A model generated the notes under the pieces. The model ran no database searches, was not told the origin of the DNA, and saw only the letters and a list, made by a program, of their open reading frames with translations. Both the position numbers and the translations under genes were made by a program. From positions 138,183,988 to 138,247,987 of the forward strand of contig NC_050105.1 of assembly GCF_902167145.1 (NCBI RefSeq): DNA of 64,000 bases, in the 5' to 3' direction. The first letter of the stretch is position 1. The number at the start of each line of letters is the position of its first letter. Source of the DNA: Zea mays. Its lineage: Eukaryota > Streptophyta > Magnoliopsida > Poales > Poaceae. Shown piece by piece: positions 54,155-64,000 of the stretch.

Positions 54155-56934
54155 TGTAACGCCCCGAATTTTTGCAGTTGAATTTTTTTTCTTTTCTTTA
54201 CTCGCCAAAATTCGGGCGTTACCTTTTCTTTTCTTTTTCCCCTCGCTAAACCTTGACCTTTTTCAAAGTTCTAAGCGGGATTCGGTTTGGAATTCCCGTG
54301 TAAGGAAAAACCCTAAATACTTTATGTTGTTTGATGCACCATGCCGAACCTTGCATTTCCTTTGATTGCTTTGAAAGCGCAATTGCATTCATGTAGAAAG
54401 ATCGGATTTCGAAAATGCGGAGAAGATCTTTTCTTTCTTTTTTTTCTCCCTCTCTTTTTCTCTCCTCTTTTTCTCTCCCTCCCGCGCCGTGGGCCGACCC
54501 CGGCCGGCCCAGGCCCCTGCGCGCCCCCCCTCTTGGGCCTGGAAGGCCCAGCCGCCCCCCCCTCTTTCCCTTATTCCCTAACCCTCTCCCTCTCCCCCCC
54601 TCATTTTCTCCCTCCCCACCTAAGCCGCCGCCCCTACCCCCTACCCGCCCCCCTGCCCTAGGTAGCCGCCGCCGCCCCCTGCTTGCCGCGCCGCCCCCTG
54701 CCGCCGGCCGCCCCTCGCCGTCGATCCCCGACGCCGGTAAGCCCCCCCCCCTCCTCCCTCTCTCCCTCTCTCCCCTCTCCTCCCTCCCCTTCCCCTCGCC
54801 GCTCGGCCCCATGGCCGGTTCGGCCGCCCGCCCCACCCCGCCGGCTCGGCCGCTCGGCCGCCCCGCGCCCTGCCCCGCGCCCTGCCCCGCGCCCCTGCGC
54901 GCCCTGCGGCTCGGCCGCCCGCCCCCTGCTCGGCCGGCTCGGCCGCCCCCTGCGCCGCCCGCCCTCCCCAGCCCGACCCCCCCCCCCGCGCGCCCGCCTG
55001 GCCGCCGGTTCAACCGGCCGGCTCAGCGGCTCAGCCGCCCGGCCAGCCCCGCCCGCGCCCGCGCCCCGCCTAGGGCCGGTTCAACCGCCCTAGGGCCGGT
55101 TCAACCGCCCCCCCCCCCTTCTGTTTTTTATTTTTTTTTATTTAATTTTATTTACTTTCTGTGATCATAATTACTGTATTTTAAGTAGGCTAATCACTGT
55201 TCATGCTATGGGAAAATAGGAAGTTTAATTTAAAATTCCGTTATGTTATGGATTCACGTAGTTAATTGTTTACCCTGTGCAATGTTGATCAACTAAAAGT
55301 GATTAGGTTTCCATCATATATATAAATATATATAACAGAATTATGTTGTTAAAAACCAATTGTGTCATTAGTGTATAAAATTTAACCCCCCGCGAGACCT
55401 TTCCCGTTTCTTTCTAACCATAACAAATGCGTTATCGAACGTCATACTTGATGCATATTCGCTTTATTTGTTATCTTATATGGTGTACTGTTCTTTCGAA
55501 TTAAATATGTGGATGTATGTATGTGTGTTTGCGCTCGCATAGAGAACGATCCGGTCGAAGAGCCCGAGGAATTCGCAGGAGAAGCCCCTGAGCAGCAGTC
55601 GTTTGGTGGAGGCAAGTGTCCTTTGACCTATCTCTGTCCTATTCATTCTTTAATTCACCTCCCGCATTACACATTTATACCTAAGGATTGACTAGCTTTT
55701 GTTATCCATGTCCTTGTTTACCTATTTGGGTCGGATTATTACTACTTAGTCTGATGCTATTGCTCAACTCTAATCAATGAACATGATGTGATTATCTATG
55801 ATACGCTGTTTTCCCTTCTCTTATTATGATGTTGTACTTGTGGTATTCAAGGGGGCTCGAGCGGTTTCTCGAGTGCCTCTCCGTAAGGACCTGTTCTATG
55901 GATGACCGCCCGGGAAAACAGTGCAACCATGAGGGTGGAATGGGGTGCCCTTAGCTGAATAATTAGAGGATCCGGGGTGTAGTTCACTTAGCCGTCGTGC
56001 CGTCAATGGGGCTCGGTGTATGCGGCTCGCTCTGCCAAGGTTGATTTGTCCCTTGGGGAGGAGTGCGGTGCATTTAGGAAACCTAACGGGTGGCTACAGC
56101 CCCGGGGAATCTTTGTAAAGGCTTCGTAGTGAATCCTTGGCCATTCACCTCGGGAGTGAATAAGGGTCTTGCAAGCCCGGGCCAGAGAGGGAATCACGGC
56201 TTGTGGGTAAAGTGCACAACCTCTGCAGAGTGTTATGAAACTGATATATCAGCCGTGCTCGCGGTTATGAGCGGCCAAGGGAGCTCCAGTGATTAGTGGT
56301 ACTTGATAAGAGACCTTTTGGTTTACAGGTGGCAATGAGATTGATGGTTTTGGTTATGACTATGGTGCTGGTAAGTGGTATTCTTTCCGTTTGGAAAGGG
56401 TACATCGGGTTAATAACTTGGGTTAATGCTAAAACTTGGCTTTCTACTAGTAAATAATAATCTGACCAACTAAAAGCAACTGCTTGACTTATCCCCACAT
56501 AAAGCTAGTCCACTACAGCCAAACAGGATGCTTGCTGAGTATGTTGATGTGTACTCACCCTTGCTCTACACACCAAACCCCCCCCCCCCCCAGGTTGTCA
56601 GCATTGCAACCACTGCTCAGGAGAAGATGAAGCTGTGGAAGGAGACTTCCAGGAGTTCCAAGATTACGACGAGTTCTAGGTGTGGGTTAGCGGCAACCCC
56701 CAGTCGGCTGCCTGTGAAGGCCGCGTTATCTACGTTTCTTTTCCGCACTTTGATTTATTGTAAGAACTATATGGACGTCTCAGACGTATGATGTAATCGA
56801 CTATTTCCCTTATTAATACTATTTTGAGCACTGTGTGATGATGTCCATATTATGTAACTGCTGTGTACGTGAATAACTGATCCTGGCACGTACATGGTTC
56901 GCATTCGGTTTGCCTTCTAAAACCGGGTGTGACA
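54155..56934 (+). repeat. 3' LTR of the chromovirus
   Basis: It is 2780 bp, almost identical to 45087-47859 apart from C-run lengths, an 11-bp repeat unit near 54880 and T/C at 55497. It holds the split ORF at 54415-56679 in an open configuration. Confidence 0.95.
54415..56679 (+). CDS. LTR-embedded split ORF, four predicted exons, 172 residues
   Basis: Predicted exons are 54415-54736, 55543-55611, 56329-56370 and 56594-56679. All three introns are phase 1: 54737-55542 is GT-AG, 55612-56328 is GC-AG (donor AG|GCAAGT) and 56371-56593 is GT-AG (donor CTG|GTAAGT, C-rich acceptor). Joined, they give an open frame from ATG (MRRRSFLSF) to TAG. Residues 1-107 are basic and Pro-rich. Residues 108-172 are strongly acidic, with Gly/Tyr (GFGYDYG), a CxxCxxC motif (146-152) and an Asp/Glu/Phe-rich tail. 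Four blocks keeping frame across three good splice pairs is unlikely by chance, but the N-terminal half is low-complexity DNA and expression is unproven. It may instead be a spliced leader. No family is recognised. Confidence 0.5.
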
Positions 56935-56939
56935 CATAT
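56935..56939. other. Target duplication of the chromovirus, right copy
   Basis: catat, matching 45082-45086. Confidence 0.95.
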
Positions 56940-59454
56940 CCAGATATTTTTCAAGCTTCGGATCCTTAGCCTTACAACTTTTGTCAATATGACCCGAAAC
57001 AACCTGGGAATCAGTTTTAAGTATGGCCCTTCTGATTCCCATTGCTTTTAACTTCCGAAGACCTAGAACCAATGCTTCGTACTCAGCAATGTTATTTGTG
57101 CAATTAAAATCAAGCTTTGCCGCATAACAAATTTTGACTTTGGAAGGTGAAACCAACACAGCAGCCGCTCCTGCTCCGAAGGTTCCCCAAGATCCATCAC
57201 AAAACACTGTCCAGGCTTCGTTGTCTTTATTCGTTTCCTCCTCCTGAGCCCCTGGCGTCCAATCAGCAATAAAGTCTGCCAGCGCCTGTGACTGAATCGA
57301 AGATCTATGAACATATTCAATACAAAATTCATTGAGCTCTGCAGCCCATTTTCCAATCCTTCCAGTAGCTTCTCGATTCCTCATAATATCCTTCAGAGGT
57401 TGTGATGAGGGAACAATTATGTTGTAAGCTTGGAAATAGTGCCGAAGCTTCCTGGAGGCCATCAAGACAGCATACAATACCTTCTCCAGCTCTGTATAAT
57501 TTTTCTTTGACAAACTAAGAACCTCGGATACAAAATATATTGGGGCCTGCCTCTTGACTTGACCATCAAGCTTCTCCTGGACAAGCGCTGCACTTACCGC
57601 TGAGTGCGAAGCTGCCACATATAATAACAAAGGAGCCTCTGGCATTGGTGGAGTCAATGTTGTTAGATCTATTAAATACTGTTTTAGCTCTTCAAAGGCC
57701 TTCTGTTGGATTGGTCCCCATTGAAAGACTTCGGCTGACTTCAGCACTTCGAAGAATGGTAAGTTTCTCTCTGCTGATCTGGATATGAATCTATTGAGAG
57801 ATGCCAATCTTCCTGTCAATCTTTGAGCCCCCTTTTTTGTAGTTGGTGGCTCCATCCGAAGTATAGCTTCAATTTTACTTGGATTGGCTTCAATCCCCTT
57901 TGTTGAAACCAAGCATCCAAGAAATTTCCCCTTCTTCACTCCGAAGACGCATTTTTCTGGATTTAACTTCAAGCCAGCTTGCCTGAAACTGGCGAAGGTC
58001 TCCTGCAGATCAGCAATATGATTCTCCTGCTTCGTGCTTTTGACAATGATGTCATCAACATAAGTTAGCACGTTTCTGCCTATTTGAGATTGGAGAACCT
58101 TCGCAGTCATTCGGCTGAAACTTCCTCCAGCGTTTTTGAGCCCCTCAGGCATCCGAAGATAGCAATATGTGCCACTTGGAGTTATGAAGCTAGTCTTCGG
58201 CTCATCTTCCTTCTTCATCCAAATTTGGTGATAGCCTGAATAGCAGTCTAACAGACTCATGAGCTCTGACGAAGCTGCTGCATCAACTAAAGAGTCTATC
58301 CTTGGTAGTGGGAATTCATCCTTCGGACAAGCCTTGTTAAGATCTGTAAAATCGATGCACATTCGCCACTTCCCATTGGCCTTTTTTACCATAACAGTGT
58401 TAGCCAGCCATTCTGGGTACTTCACTTCTCTGATAACTCCTGCACTGAGGAGTCTTTTGACTTCGTTGCGAGCACCTTCGGCCTTATCATCTGACATTTT
58501 CCGAAGCCTTTGCTTTCTGGGTCTGAAGGATGGATCGACATTGAGCGAGTGCTCAATAACATCCCTATTAACTCCGCATAGATCATTGGCTGACCATGCA
58601 AAAACATCTTTGTTATTGAACAAAAACCTTATCAAGGTTTTTTCCTGCTCTTCGGATAGTTGAGAGCCTAACAGTACCTTCTGCTCTGCTATGTCCTCAC
58701 ATAAGAGCATAGGCTTCGGCTGATCTGCTGAAGCTGCTTTCTCCCTTCTGAATTTGTACTGTTCACAAACTTCAGCTCCATCTATGTTATGGATTGCTTT
58801 TGAGTCAGTCCAATTGCCTTCGGCCCTTCTTGCAGCTTCCTGACTTCCATGGATAGCAATGGGTCCCTGATCCGAAGGTATCTTCATGCAAAGATAGGCA
58901 GGATGAAGGATTGCTTCAAAGGCATTGAGAGTACCACGACCAATAATTGCATTGTAAGGGTATTCCATGTCAACAATGTCAAACACAACTTGCTCAGTTC
59001 TAGTGTTGTTGATGAATCCGAAAGTCACTGACATGGTGATCTTGCCCAGCGCTACAATCTGTCTTCCTCCGAAGCCACAGAGAGGATGTGTAGCATCATG
59101 AATCTTATCTTCTGGCTCTTGCATTTGTCTGAAGGCCTTAGCAAATATGATGTCAGCTGCACTGCCTGTGTCAACCAAGACATTGTGGACCAGAAATCCT
59201 TTGATAACACAAGAGATAACCATGGCATCGTTGTGTGGGTAATCTTTGAGCTGAAGGTCCTCTTGGGAGAAGGTAAAAGGAATGTGAGACCATCTTGACT
59301 TGATGAAGGGTCCTTGCACCCCAACATGCTGTACCCTTCTCTGTGCTTCCTTCTTCTGTTTCTTGTTAGCTGGCTCTGAGGACGAGCCACCTGTGATCGG
59401 GAGCACCAGCTTCGGGTCCGAAGCAGCTCCAGCTTGGTCGTTGAACGAAGCCAT
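56940..59454 (-). pseudogene. Tat-clade pol, 5' part: protease, RT, RNase H; no gag core
   Basis: The ATG at 59454 (MASFNDQAG) lies about 45 bases inside the 5' LTR. After only about 60 residues the frame enters the pre-protease region (GPFIKSRWSHIPFTF) and the protease motif VDTGSAADII (about 59149-59185). RT has LLDCYSGYHQI and YVDD (about 58045-58065). RNase H begins with CDGSWG near 57200 and is cut by the chromovirus. No stop is present. A gag core and zinc knuckle are missing, though relatives have several hundred gag residues here, so gag seems deleted. The rest of the frame is at 43648-45086. Confidence 0.9.
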
Positions 59455-59485
59455 CAGCTCAAAAAGTGGAAGTGAGTTCACCGGA

Positions 59486-59497
59486 GGTGGGCGCCAA
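59486..59497 (-). other. Primer-binding site of the Tat-clade element
   Basis: On the minus strand TTGGCGCCCACC directly follows the LTR end ...CTCAACA. TGGCGCC-type primer sites are common in Ty3 elements of this clade; the tRNA is not assigned. Confidence 0.7.
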
Positions 59498-60073
59498 TGT
59501 TGAGGACTTGTTCTCAAATGCTATGAGTTAAGAACAAGGCAACACAGAGAATGTTAAACGATAAAGTCCTTCGTCCTTTGAAGCATTATTTCCCTTAGGA
59601 TATAACGATCTTCGGACGAAGGTCATGAAGGACGAACCTTCATCATCACAGTATACGTTAATGAAAGACGAAGCATGTGAAACATAAAAGATAGCATGAA
59701 TAATCATATAACATCATCCATTTAACTTTATTATATCATCATAGAGAAATAGAGACAATATCGGATTATAAATGTACCTTCGGCTTGGAAGAAGAAGAAA
59801 ATACAAGTGTGACGCAGAAGCAAATGTCAAGTCAACGTGAACAGTACGGGGGTACTGTTCACCTATTTATAGGCACGGGGTACAACCCATACAAAATTAC
59901 ATACATGCCCTTTACATTTGGTGATAATTCTATAGCACTCTATCGAGGTCTAAATGACCTTTTCATCTTTAAGTCGATTCCCTTTTCTGCGAACATGCCG
60001 AAGCTTTCCTGCTCACACATTATAAAGCCGCTTCTCCCTTGAAGACCTTCGGCGACGAAGCATAGACCCAACA
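59498..60073 (-). repeat. 5' LTR of the Tat-clade element
   Basis: It is read on the minus strand from 60073 (TGTTGGGTC) to 59498 (CTCAACA) and drives the element's pol strand. It shows four transitions against 38825-39400 by eye. Confidence 0.95.
59837..59871 (-). promoter_or_regulatory. TATA box next to a perfect hairpin, Tat LTR
   Basis: On the minus strand TATAAATA (59871-59864) is followed after one base by an 11-bp inverted repeat, GTGAACAGTAC and GTACTGTTCAC, around four C's (59862-59837). The same unit occurs in the 3' LTR at 39164-39198. It marks the likely core promoter. Confidence 0.6.
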
Positions 60074-61325
60074 GGAAGTATAATATTATATGTTATTACA
60101 GTATGCTTAGGACCTGGACAAGGTGCACAGAGACAATATCCAATTCGATATATAGAAATGGTCCAGAGTGAGAGTTTTATGCTAGCCATGTAGCACAGTC
60201 CTAAGCTCTCTGGACAGGGATGCAGCAGCACAATCCAAAGAGGCCATAATAAACACTAGATGACGTGCCATCAGATGAAAACCTCAAGAATCTTTGAATG
60301 TCCAAGTCCCAAGAACTTCGGGAGACTAGCTAGCAATAATCTAGTTTCTTTTGTCTCTACAATCATCCTGCTATCTACGCATATGAGACAACGAAGAACA
60401 AGGGCAGCATAGACAAGTAGTTTAGTTGGTGACTTTGTGAGGAGTCCCCATGAGCTCCTGCTTGCTTTGCGATATGCAATTTACTGTAGCCGAATCGAGC
60501 ACTAGCTAGCTTCGTGATGTTTAAACAAAGGCGAAAACACGCGCACACGTGTGAGCAGAAAATTGTGTGGTAACTTGTGACGAAGCAGTTCCCATACTCT
60601 CCACAATAAACTTAGAAGAAGAACCAGACGAAACTGATTGATGATTGATACGAGAAATAATATAGTATGCACGCGTCACTAATTGTTGTTGCACGTACAC
60701 ACAAGCAGCAGGCAACACCTTTGTCTAGCTAACTCAAAAAACAATTGTGCCCAAAAGTATATATTCACAACACACACCTAGCAGTAGCAGCTACATGATG
60801 ATAAAGTAAGAACTGACAGCTTAATTAAGCCACTAGGATACCCTACCTTTCTGAACACAATTTGGTTGGAGATCTTATCTCATCCATAAGAATGAACAAT
60901 AACAACAAGCAGAAGCCCATGCATGCATGGAAACATTGATCAGCACACACTTGCGCACCGATCGATCGAGTCCTAGAGAACAACTTTTGAAGACGACTTA
61001 TTAAACACCAGATTAAAAATTAAGACAAGGTTACACCACATACCAAGTTTCAAGAGGCACACGAGAGGAGGAAAAAGAAAAAGAAAGAAGAAGAAACTAA
61101 AAGCACGAAATCAGACAGACCGAGCAAACGAAACACTACGGAAGTTGTACAGAGATCGAGATAGAAGTAGATAAGATATATCCTTGCAATTGCAAGCATA
61201 CGTGCGCTAACCTTTTGCAAGCTGCCCTTAACCCTTGTGCCGTTCATTGCTTTTTTGATGCTTTCTTCTTGACACCTTCCTGTTCTCCCAAACCTGAATT
61301 ACACCACCGGCGCATCATGGACTTG
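60074..61325. other. Intergenic DNA and probable 3' UTR of the clade-A AHL gene
   Basis: No gene is supported. The part next to 61326 should be the 3' UTR of the minus-strand AHL gene. The rest is AT-rich single-copy-looking DNA. Confidence 0.5.
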
Positions 61326-62258
61326 TCAGAACGGTGGCCGTGCACCGGCCCAACCATGGCCGTCGGCGCCCGGCGGGATCTGTGATCCACCACCAGTCAT
61401 GTTGTTGAGCGGCAGGTTGAAGAACGGCAGACCGGCAGCCGACGGGTCGGGAGGGAACGGCCCACCGCCCATGCCTCCAGCGCCATCGACACCACCGCTG
61501 GGTGGCTGCATCTGGAGGCCGGGTGGCGCTGCCTGCTGAGCCGCCTCTTCCTCCTCCAGGGGGAGGCGCTCGTAGGCGACGTTGGCGAAGGACGCGGCGA
61601 TGACGATGACGGGGCCGGCGGCGTAGAGCGCACCCACGACGTTCCCACCGACCACCTGCCCCTGCCCCCCCGCGAGGAAGATGGTGAGGCTGGTGGCGCC
61701 GGGGGGAGCCGGCGGCGGAAGGAAGGAACCCGACAGCGACAGGATCTCGAACCTCCCGTGCAGCGTCACAACGGCGCCCGTGGGCGCCGACGGCTGCCGC
61801 AGCGTCACGTTGGTGACCTCGCCGCTGCCGCTCAGCACGCAGACGCCGCGCTGCCGCCGGCGCGCGTACGTGGAGACACTCTCGAACACGTCGCAGCCGC
61901 TCGCCACCTCCAGGATGTGGGCTCGCAGCGTGTTGGCGCTCTCCCGCGTGATGATCACCGGGGGCTTCGGCTTATTCTTCGAGCCCGCTGGGCGCCCACG
62001 GGGCCGGCGGGCTACCATCTCCCCGTTACCGCCGCTGCCACCGTGCCCATCTCCGGCTGGGCCGGATGAGGACGACCCGCCGTCGTGATCACCATACGGC
62101 CCGCCGTTGTTGCTGTTGCCGCCGCCGCTGCCATTAGGGTCATCCTCGGAGGGTTCCGGCTGCTTGGCGTAGTTGTGCTGTAGCTGAAGGTCAGGGTGGA
62201 GGTGGTGGAGCTGATGAACGTAGCGCGTCGCAGCGGTGCCGAGGTCGAGGCCGGCCAT
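61326..62258 (-). CDS. AT-hook nuclear-localised (AHL) protein, clade A, intronless
   Basis: A single 310-residue frame runs from MAGLDLGTA at 62258. Residues 11-30 ([17 protein letters not shown]) are the conserved N-terminal block of clade-A AHLs. A Gly/Ser/Asn linker (40-80) follows. One AT-hook has RGRP at 87-90 and continues GSKNKPKPP, the type-I form. The PPC/DUF296 domain covers about 103-230, with GRFEIL at 168-173, the motif needed for partner binding. The C-terminus is Gly/Pro-rich. Such proteins bind AT-rich DNA in the nucleus and, as trimers, repress growth and organ-development genes. All motifs are intact. The gene lies about 41 kb from the clade-B AHL start, same strand, with the retrotransposon block between. 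Confidence 0.95.
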   Translation of the reverse strand: MAGLDLGTAATRYVHQLHHLHPDLQLQHNYAKQPEPSEDDPNGSGGGNSNNGGPYGDHDGGSSSSGPAGDGHGGSGGNGEMVARRPRGRPAGSKNKPKPPVIITRESANTLRAHILEVASGCDVFESVSTYARRRQRGVCVLSGSGEVTNVTLRQPSAPTGAVVTLHGRFEILSLSGSFLPPPAPPGATSLTIFLAGGQGQVVGGNVVGALYAAGPVIVIAASFANVAYERLPLEEEEAAQQAAPPGLQMQPPSGGVDGAGGMGGGPFPPDPSAAGLPFFNLPLNNMTGGGSQIPPGADGHGWAGARPPF

Positions 62259-62900
62259 GCTTTTCTGCTAGCTCATGTACTGATGTAGCTAGCAAGCAAA
62301 AAAATTTAAAACTAGAAAAGCAGCGAAAAAAAGAGAAAGAAAACTCCAATTGCAACAGAGTGGTGCTTTGTTTTTAGGTTAAAAGGAAGTGTTGGAAAAG
62401 GAAGCAATGGTTTTTAAAGAAGGGGATTGTTTATGATTCTGCCTGTTTTTAAAACCTTATGGATGCAGAAAGAAGCAAACAGAGAAGAAATTAAAAACCG
62501 AAAGGAGTGAATGCTTGCTTGCGTGGAGAAGAGAAGGAACACCAACAGAGCTGTGACCTATGAGCAGGGTAGGGAAGGAGAGAAGAGAAAGGAAGAAGCT
62601 ATAGAGGAGAAGGTGAGGCACGGGACTACGGGAGGCAGGCAAGATGGGAAGAGAAGGGTTCGAGAGGTTCTCAAAACCAGGAGGGGTGTGCCACATAAAA
62701 TAATGTGGGGAGGAGGAGAGAGTTGAGAGAACAAATTCTTGTGCACATCTTTTTCAGCTACGGAAACAAATAAGCCATAACACTGACACGTGGGCCACAG
62801 TATTTTGGGGCCCGTGGGTCAGCTTAGCAGGCGCCCTAGGTGGTAGTGACGGGGGCCAGAGAGGCATCGGAGAAAGAGAGACGAATCCAGCGGGGGGAAC
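62259..62900 (-). promoter_or_regulatory. Leader and promoter region of the clade-A AHL gene
   Basis: On the minus strand, CT-rich DNA (about 62520-62720) precedes the gene, as in many plant leaders. A G-box CACGTG lies at 62787-62792, beside TGGGCC-type words at 62791-62812. No convincing TATA box was assigned, so the start of transcription is open. Confidence 0.4.
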
Positions 62901-64000
62901 TATGATGCCAAAATGTGATGCATGGTGATAGCGATTAGAGATAGCTTAGCGTGTTCATCGCAAGATTATGCTAATTAACCAGGGTTAATGCCTAAACTCG
63001 TGGTTTAGTATCACTAACACTGGTTGATGCAAATGGCGTGGAGGATGTTCATGACCGAAAGTGTAAAGATTTCTCACAATGAATAGATAGACCCAGTGAT
63101 GGATCCAGAAATGGACTAAATGGAGGCTAATTTTCTAAAGACTAGTGAGAAGGTAACACAAGCTAATTAGATTTTTCTCTTTTCTTCTTTCTCTTCTCTT
63201 CTTCTCTGCCCTGCACCTCTTTCTTCAATGAAGTGTGGGCGCTTATTTTTTCTCTCTCTTCTTCTTCCTCCTCCTTTCTCTTATATACTCCACCTCTATA
63301 TATATCTAATGAAGTTTCATATATGTAGAGGGTTGGCGCCCCCAGCCCCCTTCAGATCCGCCCTGGCTGGACCGAAAGTTCCATCACCTGGACCAACATA
63401 ATCGATCCCCCAAAATGCACTACCAACAGACGTACGTCTGATTAGCTAGCGCGGTCGACTCACCCCGCACGCCAGCATGGCCGACCTAAATAACTCTAGT
63501 TATTAAGGTCACACAAACCTATGCAACTAGTCAAGCAAGCACAAACGAGCTCCTACACATGGTAGTAATCAAACCACAACTAGCACTACACTAGCACTTT
63601 TTAGAAGTTACACTACCGAACCACAACTAGAGATCTATATATAAATGCTTAGTTACACAAACTATGGCCACTTAACTAGTCAAGCTTGGAGAGAAACTAC
63701 TTAATTACACAAGCTAAATATTCACTACAGCAACAATAGAAGCAAATATGACCAAGTAAATAAAAGCTTGCATTAGGGAATTCTAAACCAATAGGTAGAT
63801 GATGATATGATGCTTTTTTATCTCGAGCTTTGATGGTTTGCCAACCACTTACTCCCTACTGAGGCAAGCCCAAGGATGCCACTAATCCACTTGCTACAGG
63901 TGAGCATACAAGCTCACTCTCTCTACTAAAGGAAGTGCTCACACAAGAGCTTTGATCCAGCTAGACCACTTGGCACTAATCACACACCTTACTCTACTAG
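62901..64000. other. Intergenic DNA, no gene recognised
   Basis: It includes a CT-rich stretch (63176-63285), a short TA run near 63296-63305, and low-complexity AT-rich DNA to the window end. Confidence 0.5.

Larger units (their letters stand above)
45087..56934 (+). mobile_element. Tekay-clade chromovirus (Ty3), young and coding-intact, nested
   Basis: The element is 11,848 bp with LTRs 45087-47859 (2773 bp) and 54155-56934 (2780 bp) and catat target duplications. Gag-pol is one open frame ending in a chromodomain, which places it in the chromoviruses; the domain resembles the Tekay/Del type. An extra ORF lies between the primer site and gag. By eye the LTRs differ by homopolymer C lengths, one extra 11-bp gccctgccccg-type repeat in the 3' LTR, and one T/C change (46426 against 55497). 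It could be recently active. Confidence 0.93.
38825..60073 (-). mobile_element. Tat-clade Ty3 retrotransposon, gag-less, with antisense gene and nested insertion
   Basis: LTRs of 576 bp each lie at 38825-39400 and 59498-60073 and end TG...CA. The flanks carry perfect ggaag duplications (38820-38824, 60074-60078). On the minus strand the order is 5' LTR, primer site, protease, RT, RNase H, integrase, then a 4.2-kb tail holding a plus-strand gene, then the polypurine tract gaaaggggctac and the 3' LTR. It has no chromodomain. A chromovirus sits at 45087-56934. I noted only four differences between the LTRs, all transitions, so insertion is recent. A Grande-type relative is possible, but the family is not fixed. 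Confidence 0.9.

Noticed and set aside
54246..55013. 255-codon Gly/Arg-rich minus-strand frame in the chromovirus LTR
   Set aside because: It is the complement of the C-rich block and is broken in the other LTR; there is no splice or start support.
62511..62726. Plus-strand frame in the purine-rich upstream DNA of the clade-A AHL gene
   Set aside because: Low-complexity Lys/Glu/Arg sequence from GA-rich DNA; no domain.
63092..63369. Possible TIR element (ends near cccagtgatggatcc and gatccgccctgg)
   Set aside because: Ends match poorly and no target duplication was found.

Overview
The window looks like a stretch of a large grass chromosome, most likely maize (Zea mays) or a close relative. 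Two AT-hook (AHL) regulatory genes sit in a sea of nested LTR retrotransposons. The families read as a CACTA transposon, an Opie/Ji-type Sirevirus (Ty1/copia), a Huck-like Tat-clade Ty3 element, a second Tat-clade Ty3 element with an antisense gene, and a Tekay-clade chromovirus. Family names come from recall of motifs and LTR ends, not from a search.

Layout. 1-3181: broken CACTA transposase (minus) and a CACTA-type foldback. 3183-12248: decayed Sirevirus, next to an antisense LTR fragment (12249-13327). 13328-16063: gene-poor DNA with small tandem repeats. 16064-19874: five-exon clade-B AHL gene (minus) with a Stowaway MITE in an intron. 19875-23264: its upstream DNA and diverged duplications. 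23265-37011: Huck-like element with perfect 5-bp target duplications but many stop codons. 38825-60073: a Tat-clade Ty3 element on the minus strand (TSD ggaag). It seems to lack gag and carries a plus-strand, three-exon antisense gene. 45087-56934: a young Tekay chromovirus (TSD catat) inserted in the RNase H region of that element. 61326-62258: an intronless clade-A AHL gene (minus).

The most unusual material is in the two nested elements. (1) The chromovirus carries a 337-codon accessory ORF between the primer-binding site and gag. Its N-terminus resembles the histone H3 tail around K9, and it has its own splice-acceptor-like start and an AATAAA after the stop. (2) The 2.8-kb LTR of the same element contains four exon-like blocks, all joined by phase-1 introns, that make a 172-codon reading frame in the 3' LTR copy. 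(3) The host Tat element carries an antisense gene with a TATA box and two short phase-0 introns, predicted to give a 921-aa nuclear-type protein. Its N-terminus has the same MAR-x-R-x-TAR pattern as the unrelated chromovirus ORF.

The AHL genes are the only clear host genes. The retroelement coding regions grade from intact (chromovirus gag-pol) to heavily mutated (Huck-like, Sirevirus). Coordinates of splice sites, LTR ends and target duplications were read by eye.
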